Made by a program: the position numbers and the translations under genes. DNA of 64,000 nt from DATFVA01 sp963745945. GTDB lineage: Bacteria; Bacteroidota; Ignavibacteria; Ignavibacteriales; Ignavibacteriaceae. The DNA is taken from NCBI GenBank assembly GCA_963745945.1, contig CAVUZG010000004.1:372001-436000 (forward strand), in the 5' to 3' direction. A model generated the notes under the pieces. It saw nothing but the letters and a program-made list of their open reading frames with translations, was not told where the DNA came from and ran no database searches. This document shows, piece by piece, positions 17,028 to 25,225 of the stretch. Every line of letters begins with the position of its first letter. Position 1 is the first letter of the stretch.

Positions 17028-18497
17028 ATGAACCGGATAAAATTATATTTAGGATTATTGTTTTTCTCCAATATCCTCTTCCAATTTGTTTTTCAAATAA
17101 ATCTCAATGCACAAATTGAACATGAAGAAATTAATAAGCAGCTCAGCACCTATTTAAAGGAATTTCAAAAGAATAAACTTATACCAGGTATATCTGCGGG
17201 CGTTGTACAAAACGATAAGATAATATGGATCGAAGCCTGCGGAGTGGCTGATATAGAAAATAATATCCCGGCAACTGTACAAACTCATTTCAGGATTGCT
17301 TCAATTTCAAAATCAATTACAGCAGTCGGAATAATGCAGTTAGTGGAAAAAGGAAAAATAAAACTGGATGATGATGTAAGAAATTATATCCCTTACTTCC
17401 CAAAAAAGAAATGGAAATTTACAGTCCGTCAATTGTTAAATCACACTTCGGGAATAAGAAATTACTATAAGGGGGAATTCGATGACACAAAACACTATTC
17501 CACACTGAAAGACGCAGTAGGAATAGTAGTTAAGGATTCATTGGTTTATAAACCGGGAACCAAATATGATTACACAACTTTAGGATACAATCTCCTGGGT
17601 GCAATTATTGAATACTCATCAGGATTATCATTTGAAGAATATCTCCGGAAAAATATATTTGAACCGGCCGATATGCATTCTACTTATCTTGATTATCAGA
17701 ACAGAATTATATTTAACAGATCACGCTTATATATAAGAAATAAATACAGAATTCTGGAAAATGCTCCCCTGGCTGATCTTAGTAATAAATTTCCAGGCGG
17801 AGGGATATGCTCAACTTCAGAAGATTTACTAAAATTTTCTATTAACCTTCTGAACGGGAAACTTATCAAGCCTGAAACTCTAGATTCCATGCTCGTCCCG
17901 ACAAAATTGAAAAACGGAGCAAGGATAAATTATGGTTTAGGATTTACTCTCGGATCAGATAATTCAGGCAGAAAATATTTTGCTCACGAAGGATACAGTG
18001 GCACCTCACTTCTGGTTATCTATCCTGCAGAAAAACTGGCGGTTGTTGATTTAATAAACGTAAGAGACAGAAATAATGATACGCCCGCGATGGATCTTGC
18101 TTCCATTGTCCTTGATAAAAAAATAAAAACTCCAAAATCAGAACTTTCTGATAAATTAATGAATATAATACTATCTGCTGGAATTGACTCCGCTTTAACG
18201 AAATACAAAGAAATTAAGATGGACTCAACAGAATACGTTGATGTTTCTCTTGATGAAATTTGTGTTTTTGGTTATGATCTGATGACAATCAAAAAGAAAA
18301 GTGATGCCATCAAATATTTTAAATTTATGATAGGTGAATTTCCTGAAAATGCAAAACCCTACATTGGGTTAGCTGATGCGTATTATAAGGATGGAAATAT
18401 TGGTTTAGCTCTTATGAACTACCGTCAGGCTTTTAAAATAGAGCGAACAAATGTCTATGCCCTAAGTATGATCAGGAAAATCACCAAAATAAAGTGA
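17028..18497 (+). CDS. Secreted serine hydrolase of the beta-lactamase/penicillin-binding class C family
   Basis: A 489-residue protein with an N-terminal signal peptide (hydrophobic to about residue 28). The beta-lactamase (AmpC/EstB-like) domain shows SxxK as SISKS with its serine near residue 92, the tyrosine motif in YTTLGYN, and HEGYSG near the KTG position. Members include D-aminopeptidases, esterases and PBP4*-type enzymes; true beta-lactamases are a minority, so antibiotic resistance should not be assumed. The last 90 residues look like one or two TPR-like helical pairs (AKPYIGLADAYYKDGNIGLALMNY quoted only by its first part, KPYIGLADAYYKDG). The start lacks a clear Shine-Dalgarno. 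Confidence 0.85.
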   Translation: MNRIKLYLGLLFFSNILFQFVFQINLNAQIEHEEINKQLSTYLKEFQKNKLIPGISAGVVQNDKIIWIEACGVADIENNIPATVQTHFRIASISKSITAVGIMQLVEKGKIKLDDDVRNYIPYFPKKKWKFTVRQLLNHTSGIRNYYKGEFDDTKHYSTLKDAVGIVVKDSLVYKPGTKYDYTTLGYNLLGAIIEYSSGLSFEEYLRKNIFEPADMHSTYLDYQNRIIFNRSRLYIRNKYRILENAPLADLSNKFPGGGICSTSEDLLKFSINLLNGKLIKPETLDSMLVPTKLKNGARINYGLGFTLGSDNSGRKYFAHEGYSGTSLLVIYPAEKLAVVDLINVRDRNNDTPAMDLASIVLDKKIKTPKSELSDKLMNIILSAGIDSALTKYKEIKMDSTEYVDVSLDEICVFGYDLMTIKKKSDAIKYFKFMIGEFPENAKPYIGLADAYYKDGNIGLALMNYRQAFKIERTNVYALSMIRKITKIK

Positions 18498-18584
18498 CCT
18501 GAATTAAACCTTAAATTATTTCCTTGCATTCCTGAACTTTACTGTTCAAATTAGTGTTTAGAGCTTAACAAAAATAAAAATTAT

Positions 18585-19682
18585 ATGATTGGACATAGAT
18601 TTACGGAATTTGTCCCGGGAAATTCCGGTGAAAACCGTTTTGAAGATTTGTTGAAAGTATTTCTTCAATTATTAACAATCACCTCAGGTGATGTAAGTGA
18701 AGCACTGAACTGGATGAATGAGCTTGATAAAAGATATAATCTTACCGATAATTCTTACGGCATGGGTGATTTCATTAATGAATTAAAAGACAAAAATTAT
18801 ATTGAAGAAAATCCGGATACAAATACTTTTATTATTACTGCAAAAAGTGAACAATCAATAAGAAAACAATCACTGGAAGAAATTTTTGGCAAACTGAAAA
18901 AATCGAAAAGGGGTAATCACAGGACACCATATTCCGGAATTGGTGATGAACTAACTTCAGACAGACGTGAGTTTAATTTCGGTGACACGATGGATCAGAT
19001 AGATGTTACAAATTCGATTAAGAATTCGCAAATAAATCACGGTATAGATGATTTCAAATTAACTGAGGGAGATCTGGAAGTTGAAGAAAAGGATTTTAAA
19101 GCTCTGACCTCAACTGTTCTGATGATAGATATTTCTCATTCAATGATTTTATATGGGGAAGACAGAATAACACCTGCAAAAAAAGTAGCAATGGCATTAT
19201 CGGAACTTATTACGACAAAATATCCAAAAGATACATTGGATATCATTGTATTCGGTAATGATGCATGGCCTATCGCCATTAAGGATCTCCCCTATTTACA
19301 GGTTGGTCCTTATCATACAAATACTGTTGCAGGCATAGAGCTATCACTCGACATATTAAGACGGAGAAAAACTTCAAACAAACAGATTTTTATGATTACT
19401 GATGGAAAACCGACTTGTCTGAAAGAAGGAGCAAGATATTACAAAAACAGCTTTGGACTTGATAGAAAAATTATAAATAAGACATTAGACCAGGCAGCGC
19501 GGTGCAGGAAACTTGGAATTTCAATTACAACTTTTATGATTGCAAAAGATCCTTACCTTCAGCAATTTGTTAGAGAATTTACTTCAACAAATAAGGGAAG
19601 AGCATTTTACAGCAGTCTTACCGGATTAGGTGAATATATTTTTGAAGATTACATCAGGAACAGGCGCCGCAGAATGAAATAA
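18585..19682 (+). CDS. VWA-domain protein, partner of MoxR-like ATPase
   Basis: A 365-residue cytoplasmic protein. The C-terminal half is a von Willebrand A domain with the MIDAS metal site DISHSM (near residue 182), a threonine in NTVAGIELSL and the aspartate in MITDGKPT. The N-terminal 100 residues are helical and unassigned; the middle is charged and probably flexible. The gene lies 42 bases before the MoxR-like ATPase gene. Such AAA+/VWA pairs act as chelatase-like or remodelling machines in many bacteria. I see no cofactor-synthesis gene nearby, so the substrate is unknown. Confidence 0.82.
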   Translation: MIGHRFTEFVPGNSGENRFEDLLKVFLQLLTITSGDVSEALNWMNELDKRYNLTDNSYGMGDFINELKDKNYIEENPDTNTFIITAKSEQSIRKQSLEEIFGKLKKSKRGNHRTPYSGIGDELTSDRREFNFGDTMDQIDVTNSIKNSQINHGIDDFKLTEGDLEVEEKDFKALTSTVLMIDISHSMILYGEDRITPAKKVAMALSELITTKYPKDTLDIIVFGNDAWPIAIKDLPYLQVGPYHTNTVAGIELSLDILRRRKTSNKQIFMITDGKPTCLKEGARYYKNSFGLDRKIINKTLDQAARCRKLGISITTFMIAKDPYLQQFVREFTSTNKGRAFYSSLTGLGEYIFEDYIRNRRRRMK

Positions 19683-19724
19683 ATTTCTGCAATAATACCC
19701 ATTATTATATTTAAAGGATTTTTA

Positions 19725-21107
19725 ATGAATTTAACTTCAATTTCTACTTTGGGTGAACTAAAAAAGAGTGGTTATAAATCTAAAACCATAAAAAATGAAC
19801 TCAGAGAAAATCTGATATGTGCCTTAAAGAAAGGAGAAAATCCCTTCCTGGGAATAATCGGATATGAAGAAACTGTAATGCCTGATATTCAAACAGCCAT
19901 TCTTTCCCGGCACAACATAATTTTGCTGGGACTGAGAGGGCAGGCCAAAACTAAAATTGCCAGATTGCTGATTAACCTATTGGATGAATATATTCCGGTT
20001 GTAGCTGGAACTGACTTAAATGAAGATCCTTTTAATCCTATCTCAAGAATAACAAAAGAACATATTAAAAATGAGGGTGACCAGTGTAAAATAGAATGGA
20101 TGCACAGATCAGAAAGATACGCAGAGAAGTTAGCAACTCCGGATGTTTCTGTCGCTGATCTGATAGGTGATGTTGATCCAATTAAAGCTGCATCTTTAAA
20201 ACTCCCCTACTCTGATGAAAGAGTAATTCATTTTGGTCTTATACCGAGATCGCATAGAAGTATTTTCGTAATAAATGAACTCCCGGATTTGCAGGCCAGA
20301 ATCCAGGTCGCTTTATTTAATATCCTGCAGGAAAATGATATTCAGATCCGGGGATTTAAAGTTCGTCTTCCATTGGATATTCAATTCGTATTCACGGCAA
20401 ATCCCGAAGATTATACCAACCGTGGTTCGATCGTTACCCCATTAAAAGACAGGATAGACAGCCAGATATTAACTCATTATCCAAAATCAATAAGTATTTC
20501 AAGATCAATTACTGAGCAGGAAGCGAGATCTACAAGCGAACAAAAAGATTCTGTAATCGTTCACGAACTTCTTAAAGATTTAATTGAACAAATTTCTTTT
20601 GAAGCAAGGCAAAGTGAATATATTGATGCTAAAAGCGGAGTGTCTGCACGGCTTACAATTTCTGCGTTTGAAAACCTCGTAAGTACTGCAGAAAGAAGAG
20701 CAATAATTAATAAAGAATCGCCAACATTTGCCAGGATTTCTGATTTATATGGAGTAATCCCATCTATTACCGGGAAAATAGAACTTGTTTACGAAGGCGA
20801 ACAGGAAGGACCTTCAAAAGTTGCCCACATTCTAATAAGCAAAGCTATAAGATCTTTGTTTGCGGAATATTTTCCAACTCCAGATAAGCTGAAGAAAAAT
20901 CAGGATGTTAATATATACCAGGAAATTACAAACTGGTTTAACAAAGGAAATATTGTTGATATCCTGAATAATCTTAACGAAAAGGAATTTGAAAATGCAT
21001 TGAATAAAGTTCCCGGATTAACTGATATGGTGAAAAAATATTTTCCAAAAGCGGACAAGGAAAATCATCTGCTATCTAATGGAATTTGTACTACATGGAT
21101 TAACTGA
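19725..21107 (+). CDS. MoxR/Mg-chelatase subunit I-like AAA+ ATPase (frame broken near C-terminus)
   Basis: A 460-residue AAA+ ATPase. The P-loop region is LLGLRGQAKTKIAR, preceded by GYEETVMPDIQTAILSRHN. Later come the Walker B-type FVINELPDL, the sensor FTANPEDYTNRGSIVTPLKDR and a helical lid. The family couples ATP hydrolysis to a VWA partner, here the gene immediately upstream. AAAGGA provides a good ribosome-binding site. The last nine residues (NGICTTWIN) look unnatural. Protein-like sequence continues in the +1 frame from 21079 to 21237, suggesting a single-base indel between about 21034 and 21105; the repaired protein would have about 500 residues. Confidence 0.88.
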   Translation: MNLTSISTLGELKKSGYKSKTIKNELRENLICALKKGENPFLGIIGYEETVMPDIQTAILSRHNIILLGLRGQAKTKIARLLINLLDEYIPVVAGTDLNEDPFNPISRITKEHIKNEGDQCKIEWMHRSERYAEKLATPDVSVADLIGDVDPIKAASLKLPYSDERVIHFGLIPRSHRSIFVINELPDLQARIQVALFNILQENDIQIRGFKVRLPLDIQFVFTANPEDYTNRGSIVTPLKDRIDSQILTHYPKSISISRSITEQEARSTSEQKDSVIVHELLKDLIEQISFEARQSEYIDAKSGVSARLTISAFENLVSTAERRAIINKESPTFARISDLYGVIPSITGKIELVYEGEQEGPSKVAHILISKAIRSLFAEYFPTPDKLKKNQDVNIYQEITNWFNKGNIVDILNNLNEKEFENALNKVPGLTDMVKKYFPKADKENHLLSNGICTTWIN

Positions 21108-21237
21108 ATATTCACTTCTTAGCAAATTTAAAATGGAAACGGGAGTTCAATTTAAGGATATGTTGAGTTCTATGTTTACCATGTCTTCTGATGAAGATAA
21201 TGAAGATCCCGGGAACGATTCCGATTTCTTTCATTGA
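21079..21237 (+). pseudogene. Displaced C-terminal segment of the MoxR-like ATPase (+1 frame)
   Basis: This frame encodes MEFVLHGLTEYSLLSKFKM at its start and ends in a very acidic tail (SSDEDNEDPGNDSDFFH). It overlaps the annotated ATPase stop by 29 bases. Its composition resembles the C-terminus of the ATPase family better than a free 52-residue protein. No ribosome-binding site precedes the ATG, so I read it as the gene's own C-terminus shifted by one base. An independent small protein remains possible. Confidence 0.6.
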
Positions 21238-21288
21238 TTTTAGAATTTGAATATATTTTTGTCGTAAAAACAATTTTGTGTAATTTCA

Positions 21289-21312
21289 ACTAAATGAATT
21301 AAATCATTTAGT
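21289..21312 (+). repeat. Perfect inverted repeat directly before a glycosyltransferase start
   Basis: ACTAAATGA (21289-21297) and TCATTTAGT (21304-21312) are exact inverted copies separated by ATTAAA, and the second arm ends immediately before the ATG at 21313. In RNA this would place a nine-pair, AT-rich hairpin across the ribosome-binding region, and no Shine-Dalgarno is otherwise visible. It could equally be a DNA operator. Function is not shown. Confidence 0.6.
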
Positions 21313-22482
21313 ATGAATAAAACTTCCCCGAAGAAAATTATAATAGTTGGACCTGCTTATCCTTACAGGGGCGGACCTTCAACATACGTTTCTTACCTTT
21401 ATCGGGTCCTGCAAGATAAATTTGAAGTGAAAATTTATAATTACAAATTACTCTATCCCGGTTTTCTTTTTCCCGGCACAACTCAATTTGACCAAAGCAA
21501 ATCAAATACATTAAAAGCTCCGAGTGAAAGATTAATAAATTCTATATCTCCGTTTAACTGGATAAAAGTCGCATCAAGACTAAGGGAAGAAAATGCAGAT
21601 TTAATAGTATTCGATTGGTGGCAGCCATTCTTCGGACCGTGTCATTTTGTAATCTCATCGCTTATTAAAAAAAAATATGATGGAAGAATTCTATTCATTA
21701 CTGAGAATTTTATTTCGCACGAATCACGATTTATTGACGGCTTTCTTACCAAGCTTGGGTTAAGTAAAGCTGATATATTTCTCGCATTATCAGAAGTTGT
21801 TGCAAATGAGTTGAAAAATATCTCCAATGGAAGAAAAATTTATCGTTCAATACTCCCGCCCTTCGATTGTTATACATCTGATGAACATTATGATAAGGAA
21901 ACCAGCAGAAAGGAATTAAATATTTCTCCCTCTGCTAAAGTTTTACTTTTTTTTGGTTACGTTAGAAAATACAAAGGCCTTGATATATTAATAAATGCTT
22001 TGCCTCAAATAATTAAAGACATACCTGAAGTTAAATTATTAATTGTTGGTGAATTTTATGATGATGTTTCTTCATATAAATATCTTATTGAAAAATTAAA
22101 TCTGCAGGATAAAATCCTGCTTATGAATAAATTTATTCCTAATGAAGAAGTTGCAAAATACTATAACGCTGCAGATGTTCTGATTCTTCCTTACAGAAGT
22201 GCCACTCAAAGCGCAGTACTGAATGTTGCATACAGTTTCAGAAAGCCGGTTATAGTAACTGATGTGGGAGGACTAAGTGAATTTGTAGTTGATAATTCCA
22301 CAGGAATAATTGTGAAACCTGATTCACCTGAAGAAATTGCAGAGGGAGTTAATAAGTTTTTTAATTCGACCGGAAATATTAATTATAAATCAAATATTGA
22401 AAACTATCTTTCAGGAGATAATTTCAGTAAACTTCCGGAGCTATTTGAACAGATACTTACTTCAATCGACTCTTCTAAGTAA
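21313..22482 (+). CDS. Glycosyltransferase, GT4 family (GT-B fold)
   Basis: A 389-residue cytoplasmic glycosyltransferase. The N-terminal Rossmann half starts IIIVGPAYPYRGGPSTYVSYL, with the glycine-rich acceptor loop. The donor-binding half has FFGYVRKYKGLDILINAL, the sugar-nucleotide site (ADVLILPYRSATQSAVLNVA) and a typical VTDVGGLSEFV motif. This matches retaining family GT4 enzymes that build envelope or capsule glycans. It is alone, convergent with glycogen phosphorylase only 21 bases away. The acceptor and donor sugars cannot be predicted. Confidence 0.9.
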   Translation: MNKTSPKKIIIVGPAYPYRGGPSTYVSYLYRVLQDKFEVKIYNYKLLYPGFLFPGTTQFDQSKSNTLKAPSERLINSISPFNWIKVASRLREENADLIVFDWWQPFFGPCHFVISSLIKKKYDGRILFITENFISHESRFIDGFLTKLGLSKADIFLALSEVVANELKNISNGRKIYRSILPPFDCYTSDEHYDKETSRKELNISPSAKVLLFFGYVRKYKGLDILINALPQIIKDIPEVKLLIVGEFYDDVSSYKYLIEKLNLQDKILLMNKFIPNEEVAKYYNAADVLILPYRSATQSAVLNVAYSFRKPVIVTDVGGLSEFVVDNSTGIIVKPDSPEEIAEGVNKFFNSTGNINYKSNIENYLSGDNFSKLPELFEQILTSIDSSK

Positions 22483-22503
22483 TTTCATAATGTTAAATAA
22501 TAG

Positions 22504-25074
22504 TTACCCGCCCCAATAAATTAACCCTAATTCAAACTGATTAATTAGTAATGGATGCTTGGGCAACACTCTGATAGTAAATCCCTGCTGGCCTGATCTT
22601 CTTGTTGTAATGCTTCCAGTAAACTTATAATTGCCGTCCTTTAATTTTTTGGCTTCAGATTTCAGCACAATGGTTTCATTGTATTCCGGATTATCCTGTT
22701 GATCTAACGGACCATAGTATGCCTGTACTTCTACATCCTGGGGAGAAAGCTCACCGAGGTTTAATTCGGCGGCAACCGGGAGATTTTCACCTACATAAAT
22801 TGTTTTAGATTTATCATGGGTTTCAAGATTCACTAATTTTATATTACTCCAATTCCTTTTTAAATTTTCCTTCCAACTTGCAAGTTCCTTTGCACTACTC
22901 CATTTTCTTTCACTTAATATCAGACGTTTTTCAAATGAAGTTTTATAATAGTTTTCAAAATATTGCTGAACCATCCGGTGTGTATTAAAATATGGTCCAA
23001 GTTTTTTCATCGACTGTTTCACTTTTTGAATCCACTCACGAGGCAATCCATCCTCCCCTCTTGAATAGAAGAGAGGAATAATATTTGTCTCAAGTGTATT
23101 ATATAATTGTCTTGATTCAAGTTCATCCTGATAATCGGGATCGGTATATTCTTCACCGTTTCCTATTTTCCAGCCAATTTCAGGATCAAATCCTTCATCC
23201 CACCAGCCGTCGAGCACACTAAAATTCAATCCACCGTTAGCTATTACTTTCATTCCTGAGGTTCCGCTTGCTTCAAGCGGACGACGTGGAGTATTCATCC
23301 AGACATCACATCCCTCAACAAGATAATGAGCTACGTTGATGTCATAATTTTCAATGAAAACTATTTTTCTTCTGAAAGCTTCAGTTTTAGAAATTTCACA
23401 AATATCCTGAATAAGTTTTTTACCTTCTTCATCTTTCGGATGGGCTTTTCCCGCAATAATAAATTGAACGGGTTGAGATTTGTTGCTGATAATTTGATTA
23501 AGACGCTCTAGATTCCTGAATAACAAGGTTGCTCTTTTATACGTGGCAAATCTCCTGGCAAAACCAATCGTTAATGCGGTGGGATCCAGGACCTCGGAAG
23601 CTATTGTTAATTCAGCCTGGTTACCTCCGCGCGACTTAACCTGTTTTACCAATCTTCTACGTGCGAATGCAACCAGTCTTTCGCGTCTCCTCTCATGAGT
23701 TCTCCATAATTCTTCATCCGGAATTTTATCAATTCTTTGCCACAGGCTAGGTGAGGCGGGATTTTCTAACCATTTTTCGCCGATATACTGTACTAATAAT
23801 TCCTCCATTTCTTTTGAAATGTGAGAACGAACGTGTACACCATTTGTAATATATCCAATTGGGATTTCATTAAACGGAACATCTTTGAAACCGCTGACCC
23901 ACATTTTCTTTGAAACTTTACCGTGCAGCTTACTGACTCCATTTATATAGCCGGCAGTATTCATAGCAAGGTGAGCCATATTAAATACACTTGATTCCTT
24001 ATCCCTGTATATAGTTCCCAGCGAATAAAAATCTTTGTCTGAAATTTTTAATTCATTCCTGTAATAATTTCCAAGATATTTCTCAACCAGCTCATTTGCA
24101 AAAACATCAATTCCTGCGGGAACCGGCGTATGCGTTGTAAAAATGTTTGAACAATATCCAATCTCTTTGGCTTCCTGGAAAGTCAGTTCGTCATTCTGTA
24201 TTAGATATCTTATTCTTTCAAGCGACAGAAAAGCGGAATGACCTTCATTCATATGACAGACCATAGGTTTAATCCCAAGCGCGTGACAAGTCCTTATTCC
24301 ACCAATGCCAAGAATAATTTCCTGTTCGATCCGGGTTTCAACGTTACCGCCGTATAAAGTTTTTGTAATTGTCCTGTCTTCTTCAGAATTCTTCAACACG
24401 TTTGTATCAAGCAGATAAAGTGGTATTCTTCCTATTTGAATTTTCCAAACCTGGAAAAAAACGTCACGGTTAGCGAATGTTACTGATAATAAAAGAGGTT
24501 CATTGTTATTATCAAGCACTAGGCTCATTGGAAGGTTGTCGAAGTCATTTATTTCATAGCGTTCATGCTGCCAGCCGTCTGAATTCAGATATTGCTGGAA
24601 ATAGCCTTCTTTATATAAAAGACCCATTCCTATAAGAGGTATACCAAGATCACTGGATGCTTTTAAATGATCTCCGGCAAGTACACCTAAGCCGCCGGAA
24701 TATGTCTGTAAACTTTCAGTCAATCCAAATTCTGCGGAAAAATATACTATGTTAAATGAGGAAGAATAATTTCCGGATTTGCTGAACCATGTTTTCTCAT
24801 TCAGATATTCCTGAAGCTTATTATAAACACGTTCAAGATGGGCAATAAACCCATCATCGTGAGAAACTTCTTCCAAACGTTCCTGTGAGATGTTGCCCAA
24901 AATCATAACCGGGTTATGGTTGGTCTCATCCCACAATTCCCTGTCTAGTCTTCTAAAGAGTTCCCTGGAATCTGAGTGCCAGGTCCAGTGCAGGTTATAT
25001 GCAACCTCTCTAAGCTTTTCCAGATTCTCAGGTAATGAGGGTACTACGTAATAAGTACCAAGGAATTTGCGCAT
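22504..25074 (-). CDS. glgP: Alpha-glucan (glycogen/maltodextrin) phosphorylase
   Basis: An 856-residue enzyme that releases glucose-1-phosphate from alpha-1,4-glucans. The N-terminal 100 residues match the DUF3417 domain (VAYNLHWTWHSDSRELFRR) typical of the long bacterial/archaeal AgpA-type phosphorylases. The pyridoxal-phosphate lysine lies in SGTSGMKVIANGG. Other conserved parts are HMNEGHSAF, THTPVPAGIDVF and FARRFATYKRATLL. A C-terminal beta-rich domain of about 130 residues follows. The ATG has a GGAG site eight bases upstream. It probably supports storage-glucan use; no other glycogen gene is in view. Confidence 0.96.
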   Translation of the reverse strand: MRKFLGTYYVVPSLPENLEKLREVAYNLHWTWHSDSRELFRRLDRELWDETNHNPVMILGNISQERLEEVSHDDGFIAHLERVYNKLQEYLNEKTWFSKSGNYSSSFNIVYFSAEFGLTESLQTYSGGLGVLAGDHLKASSDLGIPLIGMGLLYKEGYFQQYLNSDGWQHERYEINDFDNLPMSLVLDNNNEPLLLSVTFANRDVFFQVWKIQIGRIPLYLLDTNVLKNSEEDRTITKTLYGGNVETRIEQEIILGIGGIRTCHALGIKPMVCHMNEGHSAFLSLERIRYLIQNDELTFQEAKEIGYCSNIFTTHTPVPAGIDVFANELVEKYLGNYYRNELKISDKDFYSLGTIYRDKESSVFNMAHLAMNTAGYINGVSKLHGKVSKKMWVSGFKDVPFNEIPIGYITNGVHVRSHISKEMEELLVQYIGEKWLENPASPSLWQRIDKIPDEELWRTHERRRERLVAFARRRLVKQVKSRGGNQAELTIASEVLDPTALTIGFARRFATYKRATLLFRNLERLNQIISNKSQPVQFIIAGKAHPKDEEGKKLIQDICEISKTEAFRRKIVFIENYDINVAHYLVEGCDVWMNTPRRPLEASGTSGMKVIANGGLNFSVLDGWWDEGFDPEIGWKIGNGEEYTDPDYQDELESRQLYNTLETNIIPLFYSRGEDGLPREWIQKVKQSMKKLGPYFNTHRMVQQYFENYYKTSFEKRLILSERKWSSAKELASWKENLKRNWSNIKLVNLETHDKSKTIYVGENLPVAAELNLGELSPQDVEVQAYYGPLDQQDNPEYNETIVLKSEAKKLKDGNYKFTGSITTRRSGQQGFTIRVLPKHPLLINQFELGLIYWGG

Positions 25075-25167
25075 ATTTTCTCCGTTTGAAATGTATTTCT
25101 GTTTTAATAATTAAAGATGAAATATAATTAAACCTGAGTTTTACAGAAAGTATGATTCATTCTACTA

Positions 25168-25202
25168 TAAATAAAAGAAAGCCGGTGTTTAATCCGGCTT
25201 TC
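25168..25202 (-). terminator. Rho-independent terminator downstream of the 974-residue secreted protein gene
   Basis: GAAAGCCGG (25177-25185) and CCGGCTTTC (25194-25202) form a perfect nine-base stem with an eight-base loop. Read on the minus strand, the hairpin is followed by TTTTATTTATAG, so it terminates the gene ending at 25226. It lies 24 bases past that stop. Confidence 0.85.
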
Positions 25203-25225
25203 ACATTTTTTTTATGTAAAGGTAG

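Noticed and set aside
17028..18497. Antibiotic resistance beta-lactamase
   Set aside because: The SxxK and Tyr motifs are shared by many class C-like peptidases and esterases, and the TPR-like tail is unlike resistance enzymes.
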